Shown here: positions 32,155 to 42,633 of the stretch, piece by piece | Layout of the letters: every line of letters starts with the position of its first letter | Position numbering within the stretch: position 1 is the stretch's first letter | NCBI RefSeq assembly: GCF_015319165.1 | Contig: NZ_JADIVZ010000002.1 | Coordinates: forward strand, 62,001-126,000 | Source: Nocardioides acrostichi | GTDB taxonomy: Bacteria; Actinomycetota; Actinomycetes; Propionibacteriales; Nocardioidaceae | Length of the DNA: 64,000 nucleotides | Direction: 5' to 3' | The notes under the pieces: model-generated | Database searches by the model: none | The model's input: only the letters and a program-made list of their open reading frames with translations | Told to the model about the DNA's origin: nothing | Position numbers and translations under genes: made by a program

Positions 32155-33669
32155 GTGAGCGCACCGCCCGAGGTCTCGGCGTCGCGCGTGGCCTCGTGGC
32201 TGCGAGGCAGCCTGGACGACGCCACGGGTCCGGCCTACACGATCCTCGCCCACGGCCTGCGAGACCTGGTGAGCGACGGCCGGCTGCCGGTCGGCACGCG
32301 GTTGCCCTCGGAGCGGGCGTTGACCGCCGTGCTGCCCCTCGGGCGCAGCACGGTGACCCGCGCCTACGACCTGCTGCGCGAGCAGGGGTACGCCACGTCC
32401 TCGCGTGGCTCCGGCACGCGGGCGAGCCTGCCTCTCTCGCGCTCCGCGCGCACCGACCACATGCTGGTGCCGCAAGGCGACGGGCGGGTGGGCGAGCTCG
32501 CGGACGACGGTGCCCCGGTGGTCGCGGACTGCACCAACCTCACCGTGCCGGGCCCACCCGGTGCGATGGCCGCCTACCAGCAGGCGCTCGAGCAACTGCC
32601 CGCCTTCCTCGCCGGTCACGGCTACTACCCCAGCGGCGTGCCCGCGCTGCGCGAGCGGCTGGCCCAGCGATACGCCGACCGCGGCGTCCCGACCTCGCCC
32701 GACCAGATCCTGGTGGTCAACGGAGGGCTGGCCGGGCTCGCGGTCACGGCCTCGGCGCTCGCGGCGCCGCGTGACCGCGTGCTCATCGAGACGCCGAGCT
32801 ACCCCAACGCCATCGCCCTCTGGCACCGGCACCGGGTGCGCCTGGGTACGACGCCCGTCGACGCGAGCGAGGGCTGGGACGTCCCCGGCCTGGAACGGAC
32901 CCTGCTGGCCGCGGCCGGCGCGCGGGGCGGCGGCGCCGCGCGAGTGGCCTACCTCATCCCGGACTTCCACAACCCGACGGGGAGCCTCATGGCCGACGCG
33001 GACCGGGAGCGGGTCGCCGCTGCGCTGCGGCGCGCCGGCACGGTGGCCGTGGTCGACGAGTCCCTGGTCGACGTGACCATGCTCGACGCCGGCGGCAAGC
33101 CCGTGGCGATGCCGGCCCCGTTCGCCGCGCACGACGATCGCACCGTGAGCATCGGCTCGGCGAGCAAGGCCTTCTGGGCCGGGCTGCGGCTGGGCTGGTT
33201 GCGCGCGCCGCGCGACCTCGTGGCATCGCTGGTCGACGCCCGCCTGACCCTCGATCTCGCCTCGGCTCCCCTGGAGCAGCTGGTGCTCATGGCGATGCTG
33301 GAGCGCGAGGAGGAGATGCGCGCCATCCGGAGCGTGGAGCTCACCGCCTCGCGGGACGCGCTCGTCGCAGCCCTGGCGCGGCACCTGCCGGGGTGGAGGT
33401 GCGTCCCGCCGTCCGGTGGACTCGCCTTGTGGTGCGAGCTGCCCGAGCCGTGCGCCACCCGGTTCGTCCGGGCCGCCGAGAGCCACGGCGTCCTGCTGCC
33501 GCCTGGTCCGCGCTTCGCTCCGGGGGGCGGCCACGAGCGGTTCGTGCGGCTGCCGTTCGCCCGACCGCCCCACGTGCTCGAGGCCATCGCCCGCCGGCTC
33601 GCCGCCGCGTGGGAGGAGCGGGACGCCGAGCACGCGCGCGCCGCCCCGGGGCTGCCGCCGCTGGGGTGA
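32155..33669 (+). CDS. MocR-type GntR regulator with aminotransferase domain
   Basis: 504 residues. N-terminal winged helix (about 20-85: GTRLPSERALTAVLPLGRST, VTRAYDLLREQGY) fused to a fold-type I aminotransferase domain. The PLP lysine is in SIGSASKAFWAGLRLGW and the Asp of the cofactor pocket in VAVVDESLVD. MocR proteins sense PLP or an amino compound and regulate a divergent gene, here the yczE-like one. GTG 32155 is preferred over TTG 32152. Related YczE partners suggest a membrane transport target. Confidence 0.9.
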   Translation: MSAPPEVSASRVASWLRGSLDDATGPAYTILAHGLRDLVSDGRLPVGTRLPSERALTAVLPLGRSTVTRAYDLLREQGYATSSRGSGTRASLPLSRSARTDHMLVPQGDGRVGELADDGAPVVADCTNLTVPGPPGAMAAYQQALEQLPAFLAGHGYYPSGVPALRERLAQRYADRGVPTSPDQILVVNGGLAGLAVTASALAAPRDRVLIETPSYPNAIALWHRHRVRLGTTPVDASEGWDVPGLERTLLAAAGARGGGAARVAYLIPDFHNPTGSLMADADRERVAAALRRAGTVAVVDESLVDVTMLDAGGKPVAMPAPFAAHDDRTVSIGSASKAFWAGLRLGWLRAPRDLVASLVDARLTLDLASAPLEQLVLMAMLEREEEMRAIRSVELTASRDALVAALARHLPGWRCVPPSGGLALWCELPEPCATRFVRAAESHGVLLPPGPRFAPGGGHERFVRLPFARPPHVLEAIARRLAAAWEERDAEHARAAPGLPPLG

Positions 33670-33682
33670 GTGGTCCGGGTGC

Positions 33683-34177
33683 TCAGGCCGGGCAGACGTC
33701 GCGATCGGCGCCCGGGACGGCGGTGCCTGCCCCCGGCTCGAAGCGGGTGCGGAAGGTAAACGCCCAGGGTGTGGGCCCCTGCTCGCGCAGGTGCGCCAGC
33801 CGTTCGAGGGCCTCGGCGCTGGTCGGCCGGTGGCCGCGCGGCACCCACCACAGCACGGTGACGACCTCGCCGAGGTGCTCGAACCACTCGCGGCGCCGGC
33901 GCAGGAAGTCGACGTGGTGGCTGCGGTAGACGTAGTCGGCCAGCGACTCGTGGGACTCCCAGGTGGAGAAGTTGACCAGCATCTCGTCGTCGCCGACGAA
34001 GGGGCGCTCGGCCATCGCGTTGCCGTCGTCGGTCTGGAAGCGCCAGCAGAAGCCGGGCGCGGCGTCGGCCAGCGCGTTGATCTCGTCGAGCGCGTTCACG
34101 AAGTCGGCGACGACCGGTGAGTCCTGCGGGGCGAGCAGGCGTCCGACGTTGAGCTGGGCGAGATCGTGTCTCCGCAC
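33683..34177 (-). CDS. DUF3291 family protein
   Basis: 164 residues. RHDLAQLNVGRLLAPQDS, ERPFVGDDEMLVNFSTWES, and YRSHHVDFLRRRREWFE are features of DUF3291, a dimeric alpha/beta-barrel-like family of unknown function possibly related to antibiotic biosynthesis monooxygenases. The start is GTG 34177 (MRRHDLAQ), because TAGGGT ends 7 nt before it; GTG 34186 would add three residues. It converges with the MocR gene, 13 bp apart. Confidence 0.8.
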   Translation of the reverse strand: MRRHDLAQLNVGRLLAPQDSPVVADFVNALDEINALADAAPGFCWRFQTDDGNAMAERPFVGDDEMLVNFSTWESHESLADYVYRSHHVDFLRRRREWFEHLGEVVTVLWWVPRGHRPTSAEALERLAHLREQGPTPWAFTFRTRFEPGAGTAVPGADRDVCPA

Positions 34178-34184
34178 GGTCGCC

Positions 34185-34190
34185 ACCCTA
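34185..34190 (-). promoter_or_regulatory. -10 TAGGGT for the DUF3291 gene
   Basis: On the minus strand TAGGGT ends 7 nt before the GTG at 34177, supporting that start over the one at 34186. Confidence 0.45.
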
Positions 34191-34240
34191 TCGACCAGGC
34201 CGCCGAGCGGCCGGATCCCGCGGCACGGAGCGCCTCGAGC

Positions 34241-35443
34241 TCACCAGCCGCGGCGCGCGAACAGTGCCCAGCTGCCGAGCGCGACCACCCCGACGCCGAC
34301 GCCGAGGCCGCACACCAGGTTCCAGCCCCCGTGGGCGTAGGCGGCACCCGACGCCACCGAGCCGAGCACGGCTCCGGTGAAGAACGCCACCATGTAGGCG
34401 GTGGTGATCCGACCGCGCTGAGCCGGGTCGAGCTGGTAGATGCGGCCCTGGTTGGTGATCTGGGTGCCCTGCACCCCGAAGTCGAAGACGAGGATCCCCA
34501 CGATGACCAGGACCAGCACGTGGGCGCCCGCCCAGAGCAGCCCCCAACCCAGCAGCACGCACAGCACGGCGATCGTCGTGGCGCGGGCGCTGTGACCCTT
34601 GTCGGCGAAGCGCCCGACGACGGGAGCACCCATCGCCCCGGCCACCCCGGCCAGGCCGAACAGTCCGATGACCAGCTCGGAGTACCCGTAGTCACGAGCC
34701 AAGAGGAAGGTCAGCGAGGTCCACATCGCCGAGAACGAGAACATCGAGAGCGCCCCCAGCCACATGCGAGCCCGGAGCGCGGGCTCGCGTCGCACGAGCC
34801 CGGCGATCGACGCGAGCAGCGCACCGTAGGAGTGGTGCTGCTTGGTCTCGGAGTCCGCAGGCAGGGCGGTGCGCGTGAGCACCACCAAGGCGACACCGAG
34901 CGCCGCGGCGACCGCGAACACCAGTCGCCAGGAGCCGATCTCGGCCAGCGCCCCGGACGCCGTCCGGGCCAGCAGGATGCCGAGGAGCAGGCCACCCATC
35001 ACGCTGCCGGTGACCCCGGCTCGGCGCGAGGGGTGTGCCAGCGCGGCGCCGAAGGGAACGGCGACCATCGCGGCCGAGGCGGTGAGCCCGATCGCCACCA
35101 TCGCGACCAGCAGTAGTGCGAACGCGGGCGCGGCGGCCGTCAGCCCGAGCACCACGGCCGAGGCCGACATGAGCACCGTGATCATGCGTCGCCGGTCGAC
35201 GACGTCACCCAGGGGCACCACCAGGGCCAGGCCCAACACGTAGCCCGCCTGGGTACCGGTGACCAGCAGGCTGGCCCGCCCGGTGCCGATGTCGAACGCG
35301 TCGGCGATCTCGGCCAGCAGCGGCTGCACGTAGTAGAGGCTGGCGACAGCCAGCCCCGAAGTCAGCGCCAGCAGGGCGACGTGCAGCCGGGTCAGCTCGT
35401 CAGCGGGGGGTGCGGCAGAGGCAGACACGTCGGCGGTGGTCAC
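34241..35443 (-). CDS. Major facilitator superfamily transporter
   Basis: About 400 residues, twelve transmembrane segments. The loop 2-3 motif GDVVDRRRMITVLM and the second-half counterpart GRFADKGHSARATT fit MFS drug/proton antiporters; YYVQPLLAEIADAF in helix 1 is typical of the YnfM/AraJ-like subgroup. Probably an efflux pump of unknown substrate. GTG 35443 (VTTADVSAS) is chosen; a TTG at 35455 would add four residues. Same strand as the NAD(P)-binding gene upstream, 42 bp apart. Confidence 0.87.
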   Translation of the reverse strand: MTTADVSASAAPPADELTRLHVALLALTSGLAVASLYYVQPLLAEIADAFDIGTGRASLLVTGTQAGYVLGLALVVPLGDVVDRRRMITVLMSASAVVLGLTAAAPAFALLLVAMVAIGLTASAAMVAVPFGAALAHPSRRAGVTGSVMGGLLLGILLARTASGALAEIGSWRLVFAVAAALGVALVVLTRTALPADSETKQHHSYGALLASIAGLVRREPALRARMWLGALSMFSFSAMWTSLTFLLARDYGYSELVIGLFGLAGVAGAMGAPVVGRFADKGHSARATTIAVLCVLLGWGLLWAGAHVLVLVIVGILVFDFGVQGTQITNQGRIYQLDPAQRGRITTAYMVAFFTGAVLGSVASGAAYAHGGWNLVCGLGVGVGVVALGSWALFARRGW

Positions 35444-35485
35444 GTGGCTCGACAACGCCGCCGGGGTGGCCGGCTATTCCTCTGC

Positions 35486-36379
35486 TCAGCGCTCGCGAGA
35501 GTCCTCGCCCAAGGCGAGCCGCACGGCCTGGGCATAGGTCATCGGCTCGAAGGGCACCACGTCGCGGATCGAGGTGTCGGTCTGGAGCACCTCGGTGCCC
35601 ATGGAGTCGATGAGGTTGCCGGCGGTGGTGGCGTCGACGCCGGTGACGAGCTTGATCCACCACGACGAGAGCATCGGAGTGCCGACCGGCACCTGGACGA
35701 TCGGCACGAACCGGCCGTGCATCTCCCGGGCGGCCTGGGCGAGCATGCCGCGGTAGGAGAGCTGGTCGGCGCCGCCGATCTCGAAGACGCGGTCCTTGGC
35801 CTCGTCGTTGTCGACGACGCCCACGAGGTAGCGGACGACGTCGTCGAGCGCGATCGGCTGGGTGCGGGTCGCGGCCCACTTGGGCACGATCATCGCGGGC
35901 AGGTTCTTCACCAGCTCGCGGGTCATCTCCCACGACACTCCGCCGGAGCCGACGACGATGGCCGCGCGCAGCACGGTGACCGGCACCCCGGACTCGCCCA
36001 GCAGCGACTCGACCTCGCGGCGCGAGCGCAGGTGCGCGGAGAGCTCGCCGTCGTCGGCGCCGAGTCCGCCGAGGTAGACGATCTGCTGCACACCCTGGGC
36101 GGCCGCCGCCAGGCTGAAGGCACGCGCGGCCTCGGCGTCCTTGCGCTCGAAGTCGTGGTCGTCGAGGGAGTGCACGAGGTAGACCGCGGTGTCGACGCCC
36201 TCGAGTGGTGCTGCCAGTGACCCGGGGTCGGCGACGTCGCCGAACACCGGTTCGCCGACACCGTCGTAGTCGTCGGGACGCCGGGTCATGGCCCGCACCT
36301 CGTGGCCGGCCTTGGCCAGCGCGGGCGCGAGGCGGCGTCCGACGAAGCCGGAGGCTCCGGTGACCAGCACGGTGCTCAT
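35486..36379 (-). CDS. NAD(P)-binding protein, YbjT/NmrA-like atypical SDR
   Basis: 297 residues. Rossmann fold STVLVTGASGFVGRRLAPAL at the N-terminus, and HSLDDHDFERKDAEAARAF and QIVYLGGLGADD, as in the atypical-SDR (NmrA/complex I NDUFA9-like) family. These bind NAD(P) but many lack the catalytic Tyr-Lys pair; no YxxxK is seen in the expected place. Possible roles include quinone or flavin-linked redox sensing. TAGGCT sits 6 nt before the ATG. Confidence 0.83.
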   Translation of the reverse strand: MSTVLVTGASGFVGRRLAPALAKAGHEVRAMTRRPDDYDGVGEPVFGDVADPGSLAAPLEGVDTAVYLVHSLDDHDFERKDAEAARAFSLAAAAQGVQQIVYLGGLGADDGELSAHLRSRREVESLLGESGVPVTVLRAAIVVGSGGVSWEMTRELVKNLPAMIVPKWAATRTQPIALDDVVRYLVGVVDNDEAKDRVFEIGGADQLSYRGMLAQAAREMHGRFVPIVQVPVGTPMLSSWWIKLVTGVDATTAGNLIDSMGTEVLQTDTSIRDVVPFEPMTYAQAVRLALGEDSRER

Positions 36380-36385
36380 GTGCTG

Positions 36386-36391
36386 AGCCTA
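36386..36391 (-). promoter_or_regulatory. -10 TAGGCT for the NAD(P)-binding protein gene
   Basis: TAGGCT on the minus strand ends 6 nt before the ATG at 36379, the recurring leaderless arrangement. Confidence 0.5.
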
Positions 36392-36573
36392 GGAAGGCGA
36401 AGGGCGAAACCCGATCACCCAGAGGTGAGGGAAGTGAAGTCCTCCACCGCGCACCGGTGGGAGGCGGCGGTCCCCACGGGTTCTCGGAGTTGGTCGTGGA
36501 CGGCGTGGCCGAGGCCCAGGAGCCCGACGAGTCCCGGTGCCCGTCGCACGTGACGTAGGCCACGGTGGCGACC

Positions 36574-36592
36574 GTGACAGTATCGGTGTCAC
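36574..36592. promoter_or_regulatory. Palindrome GTGACA-N7-TGTCAC upstream of fadA
   Basis: A 6-bp-arm inverted repeat in the 273-bp divergent gap, about 60 bp before the fadA ATG. Core TGACA-N7-TGTCA is identical to the site at 26770-26786. It is probably an acyl-CoA-responsive repressor site (inference). The rest of the gap shows no gene. Confidence 0.55.
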
Positions 36593-36652
36593 AATCGTGG
36601 TGGCGCCGTCGCGTGCCGCGTGAGCCCACCTGCCCATCGATCGAGGACGACC

Positions 36653-37864
<1,212 letters not shown>

Positions 37865-38031
37865 GCGGCTGAGCTTGCGAGGCCGTGACCCGCGTGTCGA
37901 GACCCGGTGAGACGGAAACCGACGCCGACCACCGACGCCGACCACCGACGTCAGCACCGAGAAACGACGACCCACGGGTCGCCGTCCCTGTGAACCTACG
38001 AACCTGAACCGAACAGGAACGAAACGAACCC

Positions 38032-40248
38032 ATGAGCACCACGACCGAGCAGACCGCCGTGCAGTACGAGAAGGACGCCGACGGCATCGTCACCCTCACC
38101 CTCGACGACCCGACGGCGTCGGCGAACACGATGAACGACCTCTACACCGCCTCGATGAAGGCGGCGGTGCAGCACCTCCACGACGAGCTGGCCGCCGATC
38201 CCGAGTCGGTCAAAGGCGTCGTGATCGCGAGCGCCAAGAAGACCTTCTTCGCTGGCGGCAACCTGAAGAACATGGTGATGGCCCAGCCCGAGGACGCCCC
38301 GCGCATCTTCGCGATGGCCGAAGACGTCAAGGCCCCGCTGCGCGCGCTGGAGAAGCTGCCGGTGCCGGTGGTGGCCGCGATCAACGGCGCCGCCTTGGGA
38401 GGTGGCCTCGAGATCACGCTGGCCTGCAACCACCGTGTCTGCGTCGACGACCCCTCGGTCAAGCTCGGTCTGCCCGAGGTGACCCTCGGACTGCTGCCCG
38501 GTGGTGGCGGCGTCACCCGCATCGTGCGCATGTTCGGCCTCCAGGACGGCCTGATGAGCGTCCTGCTCGAGGGCAAGCAGTTCAAGCCGTCCGACGCCAA
38601 GGAGAAGGGCCTGGTCGACGAGCTGGTCGCCACCCGCGACGAGCTCGTGCCCGCGGCGAAGGCCTGGATCAAGGCCAACCCCGAGGCCAGCGCCAACCCG
38701 TGGGACGCGCCCGGCTACAAGATGCCGGGCGGCACCCCGAAGTCCCCGCAGCTCGCGGCCTTCCTGCCCGTCTTCCCCGCGCTCCTGCGCCAGCAGACCA
38801 AGGGCGCCGTCTACCCGGCCCCGCGCGCGATCCTCGCCGCAGCCGTCGAGGGCGCCGGCAAGGACTTCGACACCGCCTCCCGCATCGAGTCGCGCTACCT
38901 CACCAAGCTCGTCACCGAGCAGGGCTCGAAGAACATGATCCAGGCGTTCTTCTTCGACCTCCAGGCCATCAACGCAGGCAAGCTGCGCCCGCAGGGCATC
39001 GCACCCTGGAAGGCCACGAAGGTGGGTGTGCTCGGCGCCGGCATGATGGGCGCCGGCATCGCCTACGTGTGCGCCCGCGCCGGCATGGAGGTCGTGCTCA
39101 AGGACGTCGAGCAGGCCAACGCCGAGAAGGGCAAGGCCTACACGCAAGGGCTGAACGCCAAGGGCGTCGAGCGCGGCAAGCTCACCCAGGCGCAGGCCGA
39201 CGAGCTCCTCGGTCGCATCACCCCCGCCGCCGACCCGGCCGACCTCGCGGGCTGCGACCTGGTCATCGAGGCGGTCTTCGAGGACCCGGCTCTCAAGGCC
39301 AAGGTCTTCGGCGAGATCGCCGAGCACGTCACTGGGCACGACCGGGGCGACGCACTGCTCTGCTCCAACACCTCGACGCTGCCGATCACCGAGCTGGCCG
39401 AGGGCGTCGATCGACCGGCCGACTTCATCGGGCTGCACTTCTTCAGCCCCGTCGACAAGATGCCGCTGGTCGAGATCATCCGCGGCGAGAAGACCTCCGA
39501 CGAGGCGCTCGCGAAGGCCTACGACGTCGTCCAGCAGATCAAGAAGACGCCGATCGTCGTCAACGACTCGCGCGGCTTCTACACCTCCCGCGTCATCGGC
39601 ACGATGGTCAACGAGGGTCTGGCGATGGTGGCCGAGGGCGTCGCGCCGTACTCGATCGAGCGCGCCGGCACCCAGGCCGGGTACCCGGTCGGTCCGCTCC
39701 AGCTCAGCGACGAGCTCAACATGGAGCTCATGGCGAAGATCGCCCGGGCCACGAAGGACGCCGCCGAGCGCGACGGCGCTGCCTACGAGCCGCACCCGGG
39801 CGTCGCCGTCGTCGAGAAGATGATCGAGATCGAGCGGCCCTCGCGCCTGAAGGGCGCCGGCTTCTACGACTACGCCGAGGGCAGGCGGGGCTCGATGTGG
39901 TCGGGTCTGGCCGAGGTCTTCCCGGTCGCCTCCGAGCAGCCGCCGATCCGCGACCTCAAGGAGCGGATGCTCTTCGCCGAGGCCATCGAGACGGCCAAGT
40001 GCTTCGAGGAGGGCGTCATCGAGTCCGCGGCCGCGGCCAACATCGGCTCGATCATGGGCATCGGCTTCCCGGCCATGACCGGCGGTGCGGCGCAGTACAT
40101 GACGGGCTACGAGGCGGCCGACGGCGCCATCGGCCTGGCCGCCTTCGTCGCCCGTGCCGACGAGCTGGCCGCCGCCTACGGCGAGCGGTTCGCACCCACC
40201 GACCGGTTGCGGGAGATGGCCGCCAACGGGGAGTCCTTCCCGGCCTGA
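38032..40248 (+). CDS. fadB: Fatty oxidation complex: enoyl-CoA hydratase / 3-hydroxyacyl-CoA dehydrogenase
   Basis: 738 residues. Crotonase domain (about 1-200) with catalytic glutamates Glu127 in GGGLEITL and Glu149 in GLPEVTLG. NAD-binding dehydrogenase fold from about 334 (VGVLGAGMMGAGIAYV), with the dehydrogenase motif GLHFFSPVDKMPLVEIIRG and C-terminal helical domain (YAEGRRGSMWSGL). It catalyses hydration and oxidation of enoyl-CoA and works with FadA. The 167-bp gap to fadA holds a short repeat (CGACGCCGACCAC twice) and no clear promoter; cotranscription is likely. Confidence 0.96.
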   Translation: MSTTTEQTAVQYEKDADGIVTLTLDDPTASANTMNDLYTASMKAAVQHLHDELAADPESVKGVVIASAKKTFFAGGNLKNMVMAQPEDAPRIFAMAEDVKAPLRALEKLPVPVVAAINGAALGGGLEITLACNHRVCVDDPSVKLGLPEVTLGLLPGGGGVTRIVRMFGLQDGLMSVLLEGKQFKPSDAKEKGLVDELVATRDELVPAAKAWIKANPEASANPWDAPGYKMPGGTPKSPQLAAFLPVFPALLRQQTKGAVYPAPRAILAAAVEGAGKDFDTASRIESRYLTKLVTEQGSKNMIQAFFFDLQAINAGKLRPQGIAPWKATKVGVLGAGMMGAGIAYVCARAGMEVVLKDVEQANAEKGKAYTQGLNAKGVERGKLTQAQADELLGRITPAADPADLAGCDLVIEAVFEDPALKAKVFGEIAEHVTGHDRGDALLCSNTSTLPITELAEGVDRPADFIGLHFFSPVDKMPLVEIIRGEKTSDEALAKAYDVVQQIKKTPIVVNDSRGFYTSRVIGTMVNEGLAMVAEGVAPYSIERAGTQAGYPVGPLQLSDELNMELMAKIARATKDAAERDGAAYEPHPGVAVVEKMIEIERPSRLKGAGFYDYAEGRRGSMWSGLAEVFPVASEQPPIRDLKERMLFAEAIETAKCFEEGVIESAAAANIGSIMGIGFPAMTGGAAQYMTGYEAADGAIGLAAFVARADELAAAYGERFAPTDRLREMAANGESFPA

Positions 40249-40280
40249 TCACGCGGCGGGTCACCACCGCCGGGTGGAAC

Positions 40281-40315
40281 GCCTGCCGGGGGGTCACGGG
40301 TCACCACCGGCAGGC
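40281..40315 (+). terminator. Hairpin after fadB
   Basis: GCCTGCCGG (40281-40289) pairs perfectly with CCGGCAGGC (40307-40315) 32 bp after the fadB stop. GGGTCAC repeats lie in the loop. No T-run follows, so the call is tentative. Confidence 0.45.
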
Positions 40316-40370
40316 ACCGGAGAACCGGGATTCCCCGACGGGCGCGCGCGCAGCCGGGCACCATGGACCG

Positions 40371-41093
40371 GTGACTGCCTCCGATGACGCGCCCGCGGTG
40401 AGCGTGCGCGGGCTCCGGGTGCGCTTCGGCGAGGTCGAGGCCGTCGCCGGCGTCGACCTCGAGGCGCAGGCGGGGCGGTCCGTGGGCCTGCTGGGCCGCA
40501 ACGGCGCCGGCAAGTCGACGACGATGCGCGTGCTCGCCGGCGTGGTGCCGCCCTCCGAGGGTCTCGTGCTGGTGGCCGGCCACGATGTCCGGCACGAGCC
40601 GCTGGCCGTGAAGCGCGCGGTGGGCTACTGCCCCGACGTGGGTGGCCTGGTGCCGCGTGCCACCCCCTGGGAGCACCTCCAGCTCGCCGCCCGGCTGCGC
40701 CGGCTGCCGGCCGGGTGGGAGGAGCGGGCGCGAGAGCTGCTCGAGCGCTTCGAGCTCGGGCACGTCGCCCACCGGATCAGCGCCGGGTTCTCGCACGGCA
40801 TGGGGCGTCGGCTCTCCGTCGTGCTGGCCGCCCTGCACGAGCCGCAGGTGCTGCTGCTCGACGAACCCTTCGACGGCGTCGACCCGATCGGCGTCGAGGC
40901 CACGCTCGAGGTCGTCGCCGACGCGCGGGCCCGCGGCGCCTGCGTGCTCGTCTCGACCCACCTGCGCGAGCTCGCGATCGAGGCCTGCTCGCACGTGACC
41001 GTGCTGCGCGGTGGCTCCCAGGTGGCGCTGATGTCGGCGGCCGAGATGGCCGGCGAGGAGGGTGCGCGTGCCTACCGCTCGCTCCTCGACTGA
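40371..41093 (+). CDS. ABC transporter ATP-binding protein
   Basis: 240 residues. Walker A GLLGRNGAGKSTTMRVLAG, a degenerate signature FSHGMGRRLSVVLA (the usual LSGGQ is FSHGM), Walker B VLLLDEPFDGVDPIGVE and the switch His in VSTHLRELAIEA. Resembles ATPases of ABC-2-type exporters. GTG start at 40371 because the preceding ATG at 40362 reads into a stop. Its 3' end overlaps the membrane partner gene by 26 bp. Cargo unknown. Confidence 0.9.
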   Translation: MTASDDAPAVSVRGLRVRFGEVEAVAGVDLEAQAGRSVGLLGRNGAGKSTTMRVLAGVVPPSEGLVLVAGHDVRHEPLAVKRAVGYCPDVGGLVPRATPWEHLQLAARLRRLPAGWEERARELLERFELGHVAHRISAGFSHGMGRRLSVVLAALHEPQVLLLDEPFDGVDPIGVEATLEVVADARARGACVLVSTHLRELAIEACSHVTVLRGGSQVALMSAAEMAGEEGARAYRSLLD

Positions 41094-42621
41094 ACCGCCG
41101 CCCGGCGTGGGCTCCGACCTACGCCGGGCCGTGGTCGACGTCGGGATCCTGCTGCGGTTCCGCGCCTCGTCGGTGCGTCGGCCCCGGGCGATGCGCCTGG
41201 GCCTCGCCCTCCTCGCCGCCGTCACGCTCGCAGCGGCGGTCGCGCCCGCGCTGCTGCCGGGTGCAGGCAGCTCCCCACGTGCCCAGGACGCCGCGGTGCT
41301 GCTGCCCACCGTGCTCTCGGCGCTGGTCCTCATCGCGGTCATCTCGGCGGTCGCCTCCGGCGGCGGTCGCGAGCTCGTCGCCCGTGACCCGGCGTCCGTA
41401 CACCCGATCAGCCCGACCACCGACCACCTCGGCGCACTGCTGCTGGCGCCGGTGAACATCGCCTGGGTCATCCAGTCGTGGGCGCTGCTCGGCTCGACGG
41501 CCTTCGCGCTGGGCGCCGACCGCCCGGCGCGGCTGGCCGCAGCCCAGGTCGGCATGCTGCTGTGGCTGGTGCTGGCCACCAGCCTCGCCCAGGTGGTGGC
41601 CTGGGCGCTCGAGGGACTCCGGCGGATCCGCTACGGCGTGGGGGTCATCCGCGGTGGTGCGGTCGTACTGCTGGGTGCCCTGGTGGGCCTGCAGATGACC
41701 GAACGGCTCGTGCCGGTACTCGACCACCTGCCGACCCTCCAGGTGGTCGTGGGGCTGGTCTTCGGCTTCACCCCGCGGTGGTGCCTCACCGTCTCGGCCC
41801 TGGTGCTGCTGGTGCTGGCGGCCGTCGGTCTGGGCGCCCTGCTGGCCCATGCCGTGGCGCGCCGGATCCCACGTGACGAGCTGCGTGCGGAGTCCGGCTC
41901 CCGCCGGGCGCTGCCCCAGCCGCGCAGTGACGTGCTCGCACTGGTGCGGGTCGACCGTGGGTCGGTCTGGCGGGCGGTCCCGATGCGTCGCGGTGCCGCC
42001 GTCCTGGCCCTGGCGCCGGCCGTGATCGCACTCATCGGCGACCTCGCCTGGGCACAGCTCGTCCTGCTGCCGGGGTTGGTGTGCGCGGGTGGCGCGTTGC
42101 TGTTCGGCGTCAACGCGTGGTGCCTCGACGGACGCGGCGGCCTCTGGCGCGAGTCGCTGCCGGTCGAGTCCGGCCTGGTCTTCGACGCCCGCTCGTGGGT
42201 CGTGGCGGAGTTCTTGCTGGCGGTGTCGCTCGGCACCCTGCTCGTCGGCGGTCTGCGTTCGGGCCTGCCCTCGGCCGGTGAGGCGGTGGCTCTCGGGTGC
42301 GCCGTGGTCGTGGTGACCGTGCAGGTGCTCGCCGCCGCCATGCGCTGGTCGATCAAGGCGCCCCACGCCGTCGACCTGCGCTCGGCCCGCGCGACGCCGG
42401 CCCCGCCGGTGGCGATGATCGGCTACTCCTCTCGACTGGCGCTGTCGACGACCGTCACCGTCATGGTGTTCTCGCTGGCTGCCACCCTGGGCGATGCGAC
42501 GGCGGCGCCGGTGCTCGCCCTGCCGATGCTGCTGTGGTCGAGCTACCGCTGGGTGCGCGCCCGCAACCGCTGGGTCGACCCGCAGCAGCGGGCGGCGGTG
42601 ATCGTGACGACCGCGGCGTAG
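41068..42621 (+). CDS. Multi-spanning membrane protein, probable ABC exporter permease
   Basis: 517 residues with about 12 hydrophobic segments in two blocks (about 40-280 and 320-500). A soluble loop around 285-320 (RDELRAESGSRRALPQPRSD) separates them. No recognised motif beyond its pairing with the ATPase gene. GTG 41068 is preferred: AGGAGG lies at 41056-41061 with a 6-nt gap; GTG 41062 would place the ribosome site directly against the start. The gene overlaps the ATPase by 26 bp. Substrate unknown. Confidence 0.75.
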   Translation: MPTARSSTEPPPGVGSDLRRAVVDVGILLRFRASSVRRPRAMRLGLALLAAVTLAAAVAPALLPGAGSSPRAQDAAVLLPTVLSALVLIAVISAVASGGGRELVARDPASVHPISPTTDHLGALLLAPVNIAWVIQSWALLGSTAFALGADRPARLAAAQVGMLLWLVLATSLAQVVAWALEGLRRIRYGVGVIRGGAVVLLGALVGLQMTERLVPVLDHLPTLQVVVGLVFGFTPRWCLTVSALVLLVLAAVGLGALLAHAVARRIPRDELRAESGSRRALPQPRSDVLALVRVDRGSVWRAVPMRRGAAVLALAPAVIALIGDLAWAQLVLLPGLVCAGGALLFGVNAWCLDGRGGLWRESLPVESGLVFDARSWVVAEFLLAVSLGTLLVGGLRSGLPSAGEAVALGCAVVVVTVQVLAAAMRWSIKAPHAVDLRSARATPAPPVAMIGYSSRLALSTTVTVMVFSLAATLGDATAAPVLALPMLLWSSYRWVRARNRWVDPQQRAAVIVTTAA

Positions 42622-42633
42622 GAGGGTGGGGCG

